A stretch of 64,000 nt of DNA from assembly GCA_015680685.1 (NCBI GenBank), contig MNCI01037652.1:211614-275613 (forward strand), given 5' to 3'. Below, piece after piece: positions 1 through 10,189 of this stretch. The stretch is from Gnetum montanum (lineage: Eukaryota > Streptophyta > Gnetopsida > Gnetales > Gnetaceae). A model generated the notes under the pieces. That model made no database searches and was not told the DNA's origin. It saw only the letters and a program-made list of their open reading frames with translations. The position numbers and the translations under genes are program-made. How positions within the stretch are numbered: position 1 is the first letter of the stretch; each line of letters opens with the position of its first letter.

Positions 1-431
1 CCCCCTAGCTACACCACTGGGCTACCAAGAAGTCACACTTAAATGCTCGTAATCAAGTCGTACTCATTCCGCTTCTAGGAGTTTAAGGGTGAGAGACTAA
101 TTGTGATGAGCAACCGATTCCTTGACTAGCTGTACACATCCATAGATGCTCGTAGCCAAGTCATACTCACACTGTGCTACGAAAGCAATAAATAACATTA
201 ATTAAATAACAAATAAATAAACTAAGTGAATGCTGCAATGATGAAGTAATCTTGATCTTTATTTCCGGTCATGTGCGTGTCCAAGTACGACACACTCGAA
301 TAAAGACACCGTACAATTACATTCACCACACTGCGGGCAGACACGGGAAAAATTCTAACTCTGGAGGGATCAAACTGCCAGAGCTTCGCTACTCTAAAAC
401 TGGGATCTCAAATGATGGAGATCCATGTCTT

Positions 432-441
432 ACTTATAGAT
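432..441 (-). promoter_or_regulatory. TATA-like box of LTR-0
   Basis: The minus strand reads ATCTATAAGT. It lies about 17 bp downstream (minus sense) of the large inverted repeat and at the position equivalent to the TATA box of the Athila-A LTRs. Confidence 0.5.
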
Positions 442-457
442 ATGGCGGCGGACTGCA

Positions 458-526
458 ATATCGCGTACGCGATATCGTAGGGAAAGATGCGATATCGCTT
501 CGGCTACGATATCGCGTACGCAATAT
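458..526. repeat. 69-bp CpG-rich inverted repeat in the LTR-0 promoter region
   Basis: Arms 458-480 and 504-526 are reverse complements at 22 of 23 positions. The 23-nt centre contains a perfect 10-bp palindrome (489-498). Each arm contains its own palindrome: 458-475 is a perfect 18-mer built on CGCGTACGCG, and 508-527 is the same with one mismatched pair. The block lies directly upstream of the LTR TATA box on the minus strand. It could be a protein-binding array or fold as a hairpin; the function is unknown. Confidence 0.85.
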
Positions 527-610
527 CATGGCCTGTGCGAACTGTGTCTCATCAATAGTCTTAAATGTCCTAGGAAAACCCATCCCTGAGGGGTACCATG
601 AATAGTAACA

Positions 611-3090
611 ACCTTTTATAATGAGGCATCCTTCTTTCAAAGGTTAATTTCATAACTAATATATAATTCCATCCTTAACAATGGATGAGAAATTACACAT
701 ATGATACAAGTAAAATCCCATGTTTCTATTGTGATGGATGAAGAATAGAAAAATCATTTATAATTTTATGTTTTATAATTTTATCTATTTTGGAATTATA
801 CCAAATAGAAAAATAATAAACACACATGCATTGCAATCCCTCTTGGAAACAAGCACAATGCTTGTGTTATGTTCCCTCTTGGAAATAGGAACGACACCAC
901 ATAAATAAAGTAATAAAATGACTCTTAGTCACAACCTCAATGCCCTAATAGATTGTTATATAGTTATGATCTTATTGGGTAAGAAACCAATTATTGGAGC
1001 TCAATCAAACAAAAATTAAATAAATATTTTTTTTTAATTTTTAAGGAATAAATAATGAAACAATGGAAAATAATAAGCTTTATTCACTATGCAAATACAT
1101 AACTCTCCATCAACTAAATAGTTCTAGGCTACATAAGCAAGGTAGCACTCCAACAAAGTCTAGTTGCACTTGTAAAAGTAATGACTTAAAACACACATAC
1201 AAGTAAGAAAAGAAATCAACTTACTAAAGGGAGGAAAAGCTCATCACACAAACTAGATGTCAAAAGCCTAAATGAAATGAAAGTTATGCATAATATATGT
1301 TTGAGAACTTATCCCAAGTATTTATAGTTTGTGCAACATAACAAAGGAGGTTCATCAACATCTATGCATCAACCTAGACCCATCAACATAGCCCAAGACA
1401 ATCCTAATCACATGAAAGGATAATAAGACAAAAATAGGTCTAGAAGAAGGATGCATCAACATCAGCTAACCACCACAAATCATACTTTGTACAAATAATT
1501 CTAGATGAAAGGGGGGAGTAGGGAGGCACATGCCAGAAGAATCAAATGAAGGTAGAATCCTCCTAAAGGGCTTGGAATCATACACAAAACCTTGAAGTAA
1601 GACATAGAACGTTAGTTTGTATCTTTGAAGCTCAAGAATCTAAAATGAACATGCTAGACTACAAACATAGGATACATGAAATACTTTCCAAATCAAGAGC
1701 TTACAATCAACATACAAATTATCATTGGACACCTCATTAATAGCTATACGTATCATTTTATGAATGTGTTTATCAAATGATGGTGTATACATAAGTACAA
1801 TGTCTTCTCTTTTGTCATTTTTTATCATTTCTTATGCAAATTTTTTATCATAGATAATTGTCTTTCTTTGGTTGTATAAGAGATCTTGATGATGAATAAA
1901 ACATATTCTAAAGATGAATGTAAACATATTTTTACAATGATTATGGAAATGATAGGAACATTCTAATATTTTTGAAGATATTTTATTTCATCCATAAGTA
2001 ATTACTTCTATTTCTTTTGATGGAGATCCATGAAATTGCATTTTCTAATTATTTTCTTTCATATTGCAAGAAATTCTATATGACTTTCTTTTTTTCATTA
2101 GTGATTTTTTATGTATTATTGTTTTTATTATACATAGTTAATTTTTATTTGCATTTATGGTCATCTTTAACTAAACAATAGCCAGATACTCTCATAGTAG
2201 CAAAAATGGAATATTTGTTGAAGTTAAACTTATATGATACTTTAATATATACATACATATATAAGAAAACCTAATGCACTATAAATGAGTAAGACTACTA
2301 AAAGAATCAATAACATATTGATATTTGAAAAGCATAGTATAAAGAAATCTTATTTTTTATTAATAACTAACTTAAAATCTTTAGTTAGAATAAATTAACA
2401 TTTCAATATATTAATACTACTAGTTTTTTATGTGAAATATTTGAATTTATCAATTCTTGCTAAATTTTAATATGAAATATTTATGAACTTTTTTTTATCT
2501 ACGTTCTTACAAAATTTTCTAGTTGATAAAATTAAAACTATTACACTTTCTTTTTCATTAAAATTCTTACATGTTTAGTTTATTTTTCACTTAGAAAAAC
2601 GTATATTTAGTGTATTTATAGCTAGTGTAGCAACATTCCATGTAAATCAGGGTTTGATAAATTTGTATCCTTGATGTTTGATAAATTTGTTACCATGGAG
2701 ATGTCTAATGTCCTTCTATAGTGCCATCCAATAAACTAACTAGTTGAGATAATTTTAAATTTTTTGAAAAATATGTTAGAAAATTTACTTCTTTTAGATA
2801 ATTTAAGAATATTAAATAGTGCATGATCAAGGTTTAATGCTCAATAAGGATTATGATCATCTTTTTAATTTCCTTTAGTTTGATAGAGACTTAAAAGCTA
2901 CTTTCATTTGCCTCTCATGTATCATTATTATTATGGATTTATGTTTGCTTTCCTTTTAGTTATTTTCCTTTTGCTTATATCCATGGTTTTTTCTAATTAC
3001 CCATAAGCAATGGTACTAAAACTTGAAGAATTAAGTAGATCTTTGGTTATGGTAAGATCTTGAAATTTCAAAATTTCATGAAATGTTTTT
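611..3090. other. Unassigned AT-rich DNA with a possible old LTR
   Basis: I see no gene. Roughly 732-1458 may be a very old Athila-like LTR in minus orientation: it has a minus-strand TATA box (complement of tatttatag, 1319-1327), adjacent short catcaac repeats like those in Athila-C, and an AATAAAG-type stretch. Its ends and TSD were not found, so this is tentative. From about 1600 to 3090 I see only low-complexity AT-rich sequence with many stops in all frames. Being outside Copia-1, this stretch predates or flanks the whole nest. Confidence 0.5.
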
Positions 3091-3095
3091 GTGTT

Positions 3096-4413
3096 TGTTA
3101 GATATAATATGTCATGCAAAGCTCTTTAAACAAGAAAAACAAAGGAAGAAAAAGGAAATTTTTCTCTTTTTCATCACTCTAAGATAGAAGATAAATTGAA
3201 TTTTATAGTATTAAAATTAATTGATTGGTAATTGTACTTGTTTTAACCCTAATTCATCTTCTTTTTTCATTATTTTTACTATTCATAATTGGAGAATGAC
3301 TTTTCATTAACTCTAAGTATGATCCTAATCTTTTTTCTATTAATTTGATTGTCATACATTGATGTAAATGATTGGTTTGAAGGAAATGAAAAGTATTCAT
3401 GAATTTCTCTTAATTATGCTCTTGAATTTCATCATAAATCTCCTATGCTCTTGTGTTTTTTTCCACAACTTTTATAGATAAGTCATTTCAATAACTTCAT
3501 CATTCATCATTTCACATCTCTCAATAATTTCATCATCTCTCCAACACTTCATTTATAGATTCCACCAAAGCATTATCATCATATTTCAACTAGTTTTGAT
3601 ATATAGATATTATTTTTATAGGTTTCTTCATCAAGTTCATTTCATTCAGAAGTTGAAAAATTACTATAACATTTGATGATAATCGTTTACGTTTCCTTTG
3701 AGATGAACTCTAACATTCTTGTTTCAAGATGTAGATCATTTTGTGGTAAATCCATTGTTATAAAGTTCATCAAATTTTATTACATTATTTTCAAAATTTT
3801 AATGAAATTTAGTTTCACTACAACTCATTATCTAGTCATGGTATTATAGGTTTCATAGATCACGAGCTTACCATGAGTCATGGTATTTCAGTTTTTTCAT
3901 TTATAGAAGTCACAATTCATGGCTCCCTTATAGTTGAGTACCATGACCTAATCATGATACAATTTCAACTTGTGATGATAACCACAACTTATGTTTGCCT
4001 CGTTCTTGACATAGAATTACAACTAAAACATGTAGTTTCTTAATGGTTGTTTCATTTAGAATAAGAAAATTTTACCATGACTAATGATAAACTTGTGGTC
4101 TGCCATCATAACGCATGGTTGATCTATGATTTCCTATAATTCAAATCTTCATTACCATTACCATGATTCATCATGTTCTTATGATCTTCTACCATGACTC
4201 ATGCATGACTCTGTAGAATCCTCATAAACTAATTCTCTTTGTTTCTAGCATCACCACGACTCATGTTGTAATATCATGACTTGTATTATTGCAAACCACA
4301 ACTCATGTTTATGTCGTGGTAGACTTGTGATTGAAAAAATTTAGAAATTTTTCAAAATCACATTTGAACATTAAATGCTCCTTCTCATCTTTTTCATCGC
4401 ATTTAGTGTTTTA
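3096..4413 (+). repeat. Copia-1 5' LTR
   Basis: It starts TGTTAGATATAATATG, which aligns without gaps to TATTAAAGATAGTGTA at the start of the 3' copy (44373). It ends gtgtttta where CA would be expected. Its second half is full of short motifs of the kind catgactcatg and caactcatg, including the 15-bp dyad ACCATGAGTCATGGT at 3870-3884, which contains a TGAGTCA core. Confidence 0.88.
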
Positions 4414-4415
4414 AT

Positions 4416-4428
4416 TGGTATTAGAGCC
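4416..4428 (+). other. Copia-1 primer binding site (initiator Met tRNA type)
   Basis: The sequence TGGTATTAGAGCC lies 2 bp after the LTR and differs from the usual TGGTATCAGAGCC by one C-to-T change. Confidence 0.85.
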
Positions 4429-4689
4429 AAATATAGGGGAAATGAATTTTAATGATCATGAAAAAAGAAGATAAAGTTACAATAAGAGAAAAATATTAAT
4501 ATCCCAATGGATCTTTTGTAATGAAAGAAGTTACATATATGAAGATTTCTCATAAAAAATATGATTTGAAATCTACCAAAGATAATTGATGATACAAGAA
4601 AAAACTACAAGCAAGAATGAAAGTACCAATGACAAAAACAACTTGATCAAGGTAACCATTCTTATCTAAACTTTGTTAATGTAGTTAAT

Positions 4690-5466
4690 CCATATTTCTA
4701 GATTATTAAGAGTAGATGATCTAATCATATGACTTCCTGCAAAGAATATCTTCTCAACCACAAATCACAAATAATCGATAACATTAATATTAGTGATGAT
4801 AAATTTCTTAGCATATAAAATGTAGGAGATTGCATTTTTATACTTACTAATAATAAGAAATTAACTATCACTAAAGTTTTCCATGTTCCTCAACTATCCA
4901 AATCTTTCCTTTTGATGGAAAATATGAATCAAAGGCATTAAAATCATCTTTGAAAATAAAACTTGTAACATAACTGAATCAAATGGAGAAGAGATCTGCA
5001 AAATAAGGGCACTCACCAATAGAATATACTATTTGAATTATGAAGACTTTAATCTGAAGGAAATTCTCATTGATAGAATAAAAAATTAGTAAAATTACAT
5101 CCAAGCCACTGATCAAACAAATTCTTTTTAATAAATCAGTAGTGGAAATAACATTATGGAAACTATAAAAGATCAATACCATTAGTTATAAGATGAAGAA
5201 GAAAAAGTATGACGTAAAAGACTTGGATACAGCTTGTATTTAAAGATAGGAAAAATTGCAAAAGTGACTCAAGCGATTAGTATGAAAGTGATTGACATCC
5301 CAAAAGACAAAAGTTAAATTTGCATCCAAGGAAAACAAGAAAAATCATCCCATATAAATCCTATGTAAAAGAGTCAAATAATCATTGCATCTCATTTACA
5401 TTGTTCTTTTAGATTTCATATCTATCATTTCCATTGGATGAGCTAATTATTTCTTTGTAATGAAAG
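4690..5466 (+). pseudogene. Copia-1 protease and N-terminal integrase, decayed
   Basis: Broken translation shows the region after a copia protease active site (HMTS), then the VFHVPQLSKSFLL block (typical form VLHVPxLxxNLLS), then pieces of the pre-integrase region. Frameshifts and stops are frequent. Only about 280 bp lie between the primer site and the protease, so most of gag is missing. The coding trace stops at 5466 where Copia-2 inserted and resumes at 29401. Confidence 0.7.
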
Positions 5467-5471
5467 ATGAC

Positions 5472-6572
5472 TGAGGATCAAGAACTTAGAAGGAGGATTG
5501 AATAAGTTCCCCAAATTGAAATTAAACCTACAACATAAAACACATCAAAGTTTAGGTGGTTTTCCAAATTGGGTAGTCCACACTTGAAGGGTAGATTCCT
5601 TGCACACATCTGGACTTTGTTTCTTTGAAAATGTGTTTTGGAGGACATCACAACCTTTATAGGTTTTAAGCTCCACTAAAAAGAGTTTTGTCATTATCAA
5701 ATCTCTCAACCTCGTAAGGTCCCACCAAGCTCAAAATTTGGTTTAGAGGATCCCACAAGCTTTACAAAATTGAGCTCCACTTCAAAGTGTTTTGGTGCTA
5801 TAAAACCACTCAATCCTGTAGGATCCCAAAAAGCTTAATACATCTACATTTTTGCAAGAAGTGCATCAACCCCACAAGGCAACAAGAAAAAGAAAAGATA
5901 CAAGGAAAGAATGTCACTACAATTACAAGTCCTTGTCCTTGAAGCTTAATTAAACATACAATTAACATACAACCAAGCAAATGATGTGACAATAAAGGAC
6001 AAGAGTACAAGAGCATAGATATGACAATGATAGCTTTGATGTGAATAGTGCTTACTTAATTCCCAATAATTTTATGTCTTCTAATAGCTTCAAAGTTTCT
6101 AAAAACTACTTGGAATTTGAGGAATGGATACCCAATGGCTAGTGTAGACGTCTCCTTCGATGTTAGGATGTCTACGTGAGATCTACCTCAATTCTGGAGA
6201 GACATTTTATTTTGAAGTGGGATGTCTCTAGGGAGACATCTACTCTATGAGGGAAATTTCTTCTATTTCTACGAGACATCTTTATGTGATTTCTTAATTT
6301 CAGTAGAGACATCTACTTTTTCTTGGAGATGTCTCCTCAACTCTTTAAACTCTACTTCTTTCCAATCCTTGAAGCATTTTCATTTGATTTGTAGTCTTTG
6401 ATTTCAATCCATGCTCATTCATGTTCTCATGCTATCTTATAGGATCTTCACTTTATTATATCTCATTTTCCATGAGTCCTTAGTCCTCATGTTTTTGTAA
6501 ACAAATTTTCTACAATAAACATTCTTTGTTCTCCATTTTCCTTAAGGTTTTGACATACCAAAAGGTCAACCA
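5472..6572 (-). repeat. Copia-2 3' LTR
   Basis: It matches 28290-29395 end to end. On the plus strand it begins TGAGGATCAAGAACTTAG (other copy TGAAAATCGAGAACTTAT) and ends GGTCAACCA (other copy GGTCAACA). Next to it on the interior side, the minus strand carries a short purine-rich run. Confidence 0.9.
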
Positions 6573-6596
6573 TCCTTCTTTTTTGGTGATGTCCAG

Positions 6597-6738
6597 AACT
6601 TTAAAAAGTGGATTAGTAGGTTATGAGTAGTGAGGTACCCCTACACCCAACCATACAAATCACTAANAAACTTTAAAAAGTGGATTAGTAGGTTATGAGT
6701 AATGAGGTACCCCTACACCCAACCATACAAATCACTAA
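6597..6738. other. Duplicated 70-bp block around a single N: probable assembly error
   Basis: Positions 6597-6666 and 6669-6738 are the same 70 bp with one difference (gtag versus gtaa). They are separated by N at 6667 and one base. The block spans the outer end of the Athila-A LTR and its TSD. A second N at 9773 shows the same pattern. The simplest reading is two contig ends that overlap but were joined with a one-base gap. The true sequence should hold one copy. Confidence 0.85.
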
Positions 6739-7527
6739 GGTGTTATGTGCAATCTGGTCAAATTCCATGGACCTATAGTTATCTAATGCACTAGCTCTTC
6801 TAGGAAGTAAAATGGACATTAAGAATGTTCGTTGTCTTTCCAACTACACTTGTGAGGTTCAAGGGTATGGTTTAAGTGTAATTGAGGTATATGATTTTTT
6901 TTTATTTTATATTTTATAGATTTAGTTACCTACAACAAGAATGAAGAGTAGAGTAACTTAAAATCTAATTCATCTATTGCCTAGCTGACCTAACACAAGT
7001 AACCACCCCACTTTTTTGGACACATCCTAAACACATATAGCACTACTAGGCTACTAAATGTTAAGCATTGCTAGATTACCACGTACTATATGAATAATTG
7101 AAGTGGTCATGCTCATGTTCATTAACTTCTAGAAATAAATTGCTTAACTCAAATGCATTAAAATAAAGATGATGAAAGTAAAATGTATTAAAAAAAATAT
7201 TAAGCTATTCTTAGTGCTACAAGGATCTTCAAAAGAGTTTATTTTATTTCCATCACACTATTGCACTCAGGTACATCAGTGCTCAAACAAAGAACTGTAT
7301 ACACTTAGACTCCTTTTATGACCACTCAGAAAATATTCTAACTTTGAGGAAAAGAAACAACAAGAGCTTCGCTACTCTGAATAAGAAAGACCAAAAACTG
7401 ACTTCAAAACTAGAGCCCAAGTGTGGTATTTATAGACCCAGGTTAGATGCTCCAATGTCACTTACATGACATCATGGCTCTAACGTCATGTACCCAATGT
7501 CAAGGCCAACATAAATAAGGTTCATCA
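6621..7527 (-). repeat. Athila-A 3' LTR
   Basis: It matches 23449-24287. About 72 bp of its length is the duplicated assembly block, so the real length is about 835 bp. The minus-strand TATA box (TCTATAAATACC) is at 7427-7438. Just upstream of it (minus sense) is an inverted repeat, acatgac (7464-7470) and gtcatgt (7485-7491). The outer TG has decayed to TT at 6621; the inner end reads ttcatca. Confidence 0.9.
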
Positions 7528-9130
7528 TACCCCCACAACTGAATGAAAAATCGTCCTCAAGTGTAGAAGAGGAGGAACAAGTTCTTTACAACATAACATA
7601 TTAGGTAGGTATGGAATTATTGACTCTCACACAAATTGACTCAGATGAAATAAACATACACACTTTGAGTGCCCAAGTATATGGAATTACATTTTTTACA
7701 AAATGAGATGTTCATGATAAGAGAAGTGAACACTCTGGATATCACTAACATCCAACATCTCTTCGTAGTAGGAGAATGAGAGAGAGAAGAGAAGAGATCC
7801 TCTGATCATGAACAATCCTCATTGTATGGTACGACTACATCATCCTTGGTAGAGATAGTTCTACTTCTAGTCCATACTTCCCACTGCAATCACAACAAAA
7901 TCATGAATTAGTATGCAATGTGTAACACAGAGTGGTGAAATGCCTTATCTCATTAGTGGTTACACTTAGCTAAGTTGTGATTGTGGTAGATTGGTTTCTT
8001 CAGTAGTGTTAGTAGGAAGGTTGAAAAATAGGGTAAAATAAACAAGTGGTCTATTAAATTGGAAAAAATGTAACACAAGGAAATGTTTGAAGAGGGTATA
8101 AGAATTCACAACAATGAAAAGAAGAATTCACTAAAAATTGTTATGAAGATGTGTACAATTGGATGTCATTGATGGGGTAAACAAAAGGATTTGACTGTAA
8201 GAGTGTCTAAGGGTAAAGAACTTAACTAACCCAACCAAAAGATATGCATGTGGATCCTCCCCAAAGCAGGCATAGGTCTTTTATAAGCTCTTACATAACT
8301 TCAAACCAAAGAGTCCATGGGCTCCATGGATGATTAATGGTTATGGAAGGTTAAGTACAAAAACTTGAAAGAAACTAACTAAGAATTCTGACACATCAAA
8401 CTAGGACATCGAACAAGAACATGCAACTAGTAGTGAGGTGAGACGTGGAAAGCATAGATGGATGAGAGAAAGTGGAATGGAGTTCCTGATTAAGGTCACA
8501 TAAAGTCCCTTGTGGATTTTTTGGTTAAATAACTTGGTAGAATCCATCCTTAGTCTAGATCAAAACCAACCACATTTAATGACTTTGCATTAAGATTCTA
8601 AGACTAATTCATCCCTTAAGACACAAGAGTGCTCTCACAGAATAACCACAATTTCAAATTAGAGAAGAAGGAACTGAGGAAGGACCTTAGTTAGAGGAGA
8701 CTAGTCCCATAACCAGTGCTTATAGCCCATTCATTCTATCTAAGGGGTGTGCTTTGAATTTCTTTTTTTTTTTTTTTGAAATTAGAACCACACCATGCAA
8801 AGACACATGCATTTATTTTGTCCAAGGGATGTGATTTCAATCCTCATCTTTTCTCTTCTTTTTTTCTTGATGAGAATCACACCATGCAAGGATGTATGCA
8901 TTTATTTTCTCCAAGTGGTGTGCTTTGAATTCTCATCATTTTTTTCATTTTTCTAATGAGAACCACACCATGTAAGGACTTAGTCAACTTTCTTTTATTG
9001 GATGGCATGGAACGGTAAAAAATTCATGAAAAAACACATGCATCTAGGCAAATAGAAAAGCACAAAGAATACTAAATCCCCTTGAAGCCACACCCTATTC
9101 AAACCTTTGAATCCTTCCCAATTCTAGAAA
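7528..9130 (-). other. Athila-A purine tract and non-coding 3' region
   Basis: On the minus strand the polypurine tract reads TTGTGGGGGTA directly before the 3' LTR (7528-7538). The rest is non-coding. It aligns in blocks to the region after integrase in Athila-B (about 38372-39100), for example ttctagaattgggaaggattc. It has no trace of the downstream ORF found in Athila-B and Athila-C. It contains three tandem hairpin units (8744-8970). Confidence 0.75.
8744..8970 (-). repeat. Three tandem hairpin units with A-rich loops (Athila-A)
   Basis: Units of 83-90 bp start near 8744, 8827 and 8916. Each has a plus-strand arm containing GTGTG or TGTG and a partner arm CACACC, with a T-rich loop that is A-rich in the element's sense RNA. 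In unit 3, TGGTGTG and TTCTCAT (8916-8936) pair with ATGAGAACCACACCA (8956-8970) around a 7-nt bulge. In unit 2, tgtgatt and ctcatc pair with gatgagaatcaca (8869-8881). In unit 1, aatttc pairs with gaaatt. The same hairpin occurs singly in Athila-B and Athila-C. Confidence 0.7.
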
Positions 9131-9139
9131 CTAACAAAG

Positions 9140-10090
9140 TCAGAAATAGGTTGTAGAAAGTGTACGGAGTTTGGATTGAATAGGAAGTATTGGTAATTTT
9201 CCATACAGAAACTCATAGGAAGAATATCCTATAAGAAGTTTCCATGTTGAGCAGTAGGCCCAAAGGGCATTGTTCAGTTTTGTGCTCCAGTCCTTCCTAT
9301 ACTTGCTAATAGTTCTTTTTAGTATCCTTGTGATTTCCCTATTGGTAACCTCAACTTGATCATTAGCTTGGGGATGGTAAGGTGTTGTGAGTTTATGTTC
9401 AACCCCCAAGTGTTGCATGAGCTTCCAAAAAGTAGTGCCTATAAAATGAGTTCCATTATCAAAAATTAATGCATGTGGCATACCAAACCTATTTGCAACA
9501 TTTTATTGTACAAACTAAGCAACAATACAGGATGTACAATCAATAATGGTTGTTGCTTTTGCCCATTTAGTACAATAGTCAATAGTGACTATGATGCATG
9601 CCTTTCCATTTGACATGGGCATGATGGAACCCATGAAATCAATGCCCCAGATGTTGAATGGTTCTAGTGGTTGAATTCATTATTGAGGTTCCTCCATTTG
9701 AGCAGTCATTCCACCATCTCATTGGCATTATTCACAAGAGTGGATGTAATGATGGGCATCCCTAAGGAGTGTNAATTATTCACAAGAGTGGATGTAATGA
9801 TGGGCATCCCTAAGGAGTGTTGGCCAATAGTACCCTGCCATCATGATTTTAATGGTTGTGCATCTCCCAGCATACTGTCCTCCACAAGGACCTTTATGAG
9901 CATCTTGGAGAATGCATAATTAATTAGCATCAAGGACACACCAACGAACCAAGCCATTGGTGCATACTTTGTAGAGGTGTCTATTGATCTCCATGAAGTA
10001 CTTTACCAGGTGAAGAAAATGTTGCTTCTTCCAGTGGTCCAACCCTTCTGGCATCTCTTAAGTGAGAACATATGTGAGAATGTTATCATA
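9140..10090 (-). pseudogene. Athila-A integrase, decayed
   Basis: The core reads clearly: GIDFMGSI near 9630 (first catalytic Asp), IFDNGTHF near 9460 (second Asp) and QVEVTNREITRIL near 9350 (Glu), so all three catalytic residues survive. The 9140-9481 stretch is an open 113-codon piece. Upstream, the zinc-binding part is broken by stops and by the N-flanked duplication at 9727-9820. The C-terminal part after PIQSKLRTLS is missing compared with Athila-B. Confidence 0.88.
9727..9820. other. Duplicated 46-bp block around a single N: probable assembly error
   Basis: Positions 9727-9772 and 9775-9820 are identical 46-mers (attattcacaagagtgg onwards) separated by N at 9773 and one base. The duplication falls inside the integrase zinc-finger region, where no relative has an extra copy. 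This is the same pattern as at 6597-6738. Confidence 0.87.
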
Positions 10091-10189
10091 CCATTTTGGC
10101 TCATTGGGAATTTTTTTAGTTATATCCCCAACAAAGAGGAGTTCATCAGGAAACATGTCAGAGAGTAGGCTTTCTTCCTCTTTATCATC

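Larger units (their letters stand above)
1..610 (-). repeat. LTR-0: partial Athila-like LTR running off the left edge
   Basis: Blocks of this stretch match the Athila-A LTR in the same order: the ctaccaag/ctactaaa block near the start, the gagcttcgctactct block (6-bp offset apart) and a minus-strand TATA box. The likely outer end is the CA at 609-610, giving an LTR that starts TGTTACTATTC on the minus strand. About 340 bp of the LTR would lie off the left edge. No polypurine tract or coding sequence follows on the right, so it is either the 5' LTR of a minus-strand element lying to the left or a solo LTR. It keeps many CpG sites, unlike the rest of the window, which suggests it is the youngest insertion here. 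A 24-bp direct repeat (43-66 and 146-169, about 4 mismatches) lies inside it. Confidence 0.7.

Noticed and set aside
252-605. 117-codon plus-strand open frame
   Set aside because: It lies within LTR-0 and crosses the palindrome block. It has no recognisable protein motif, and the opposite strand is the transcribed one.
1-610. LTR-0 as the 3' LTR of an element lying to its right
   Set aside because: No polypurine tract and no retroelement coding sequence follow between 611 and 3095.
8762-8777. T15 run as the poly-A tail of a LINE or SINE
   Set aside because: It has no TSD or SINE/LINE body, and it is the loop of a hairpin shared with Athila-B and Athila-C.
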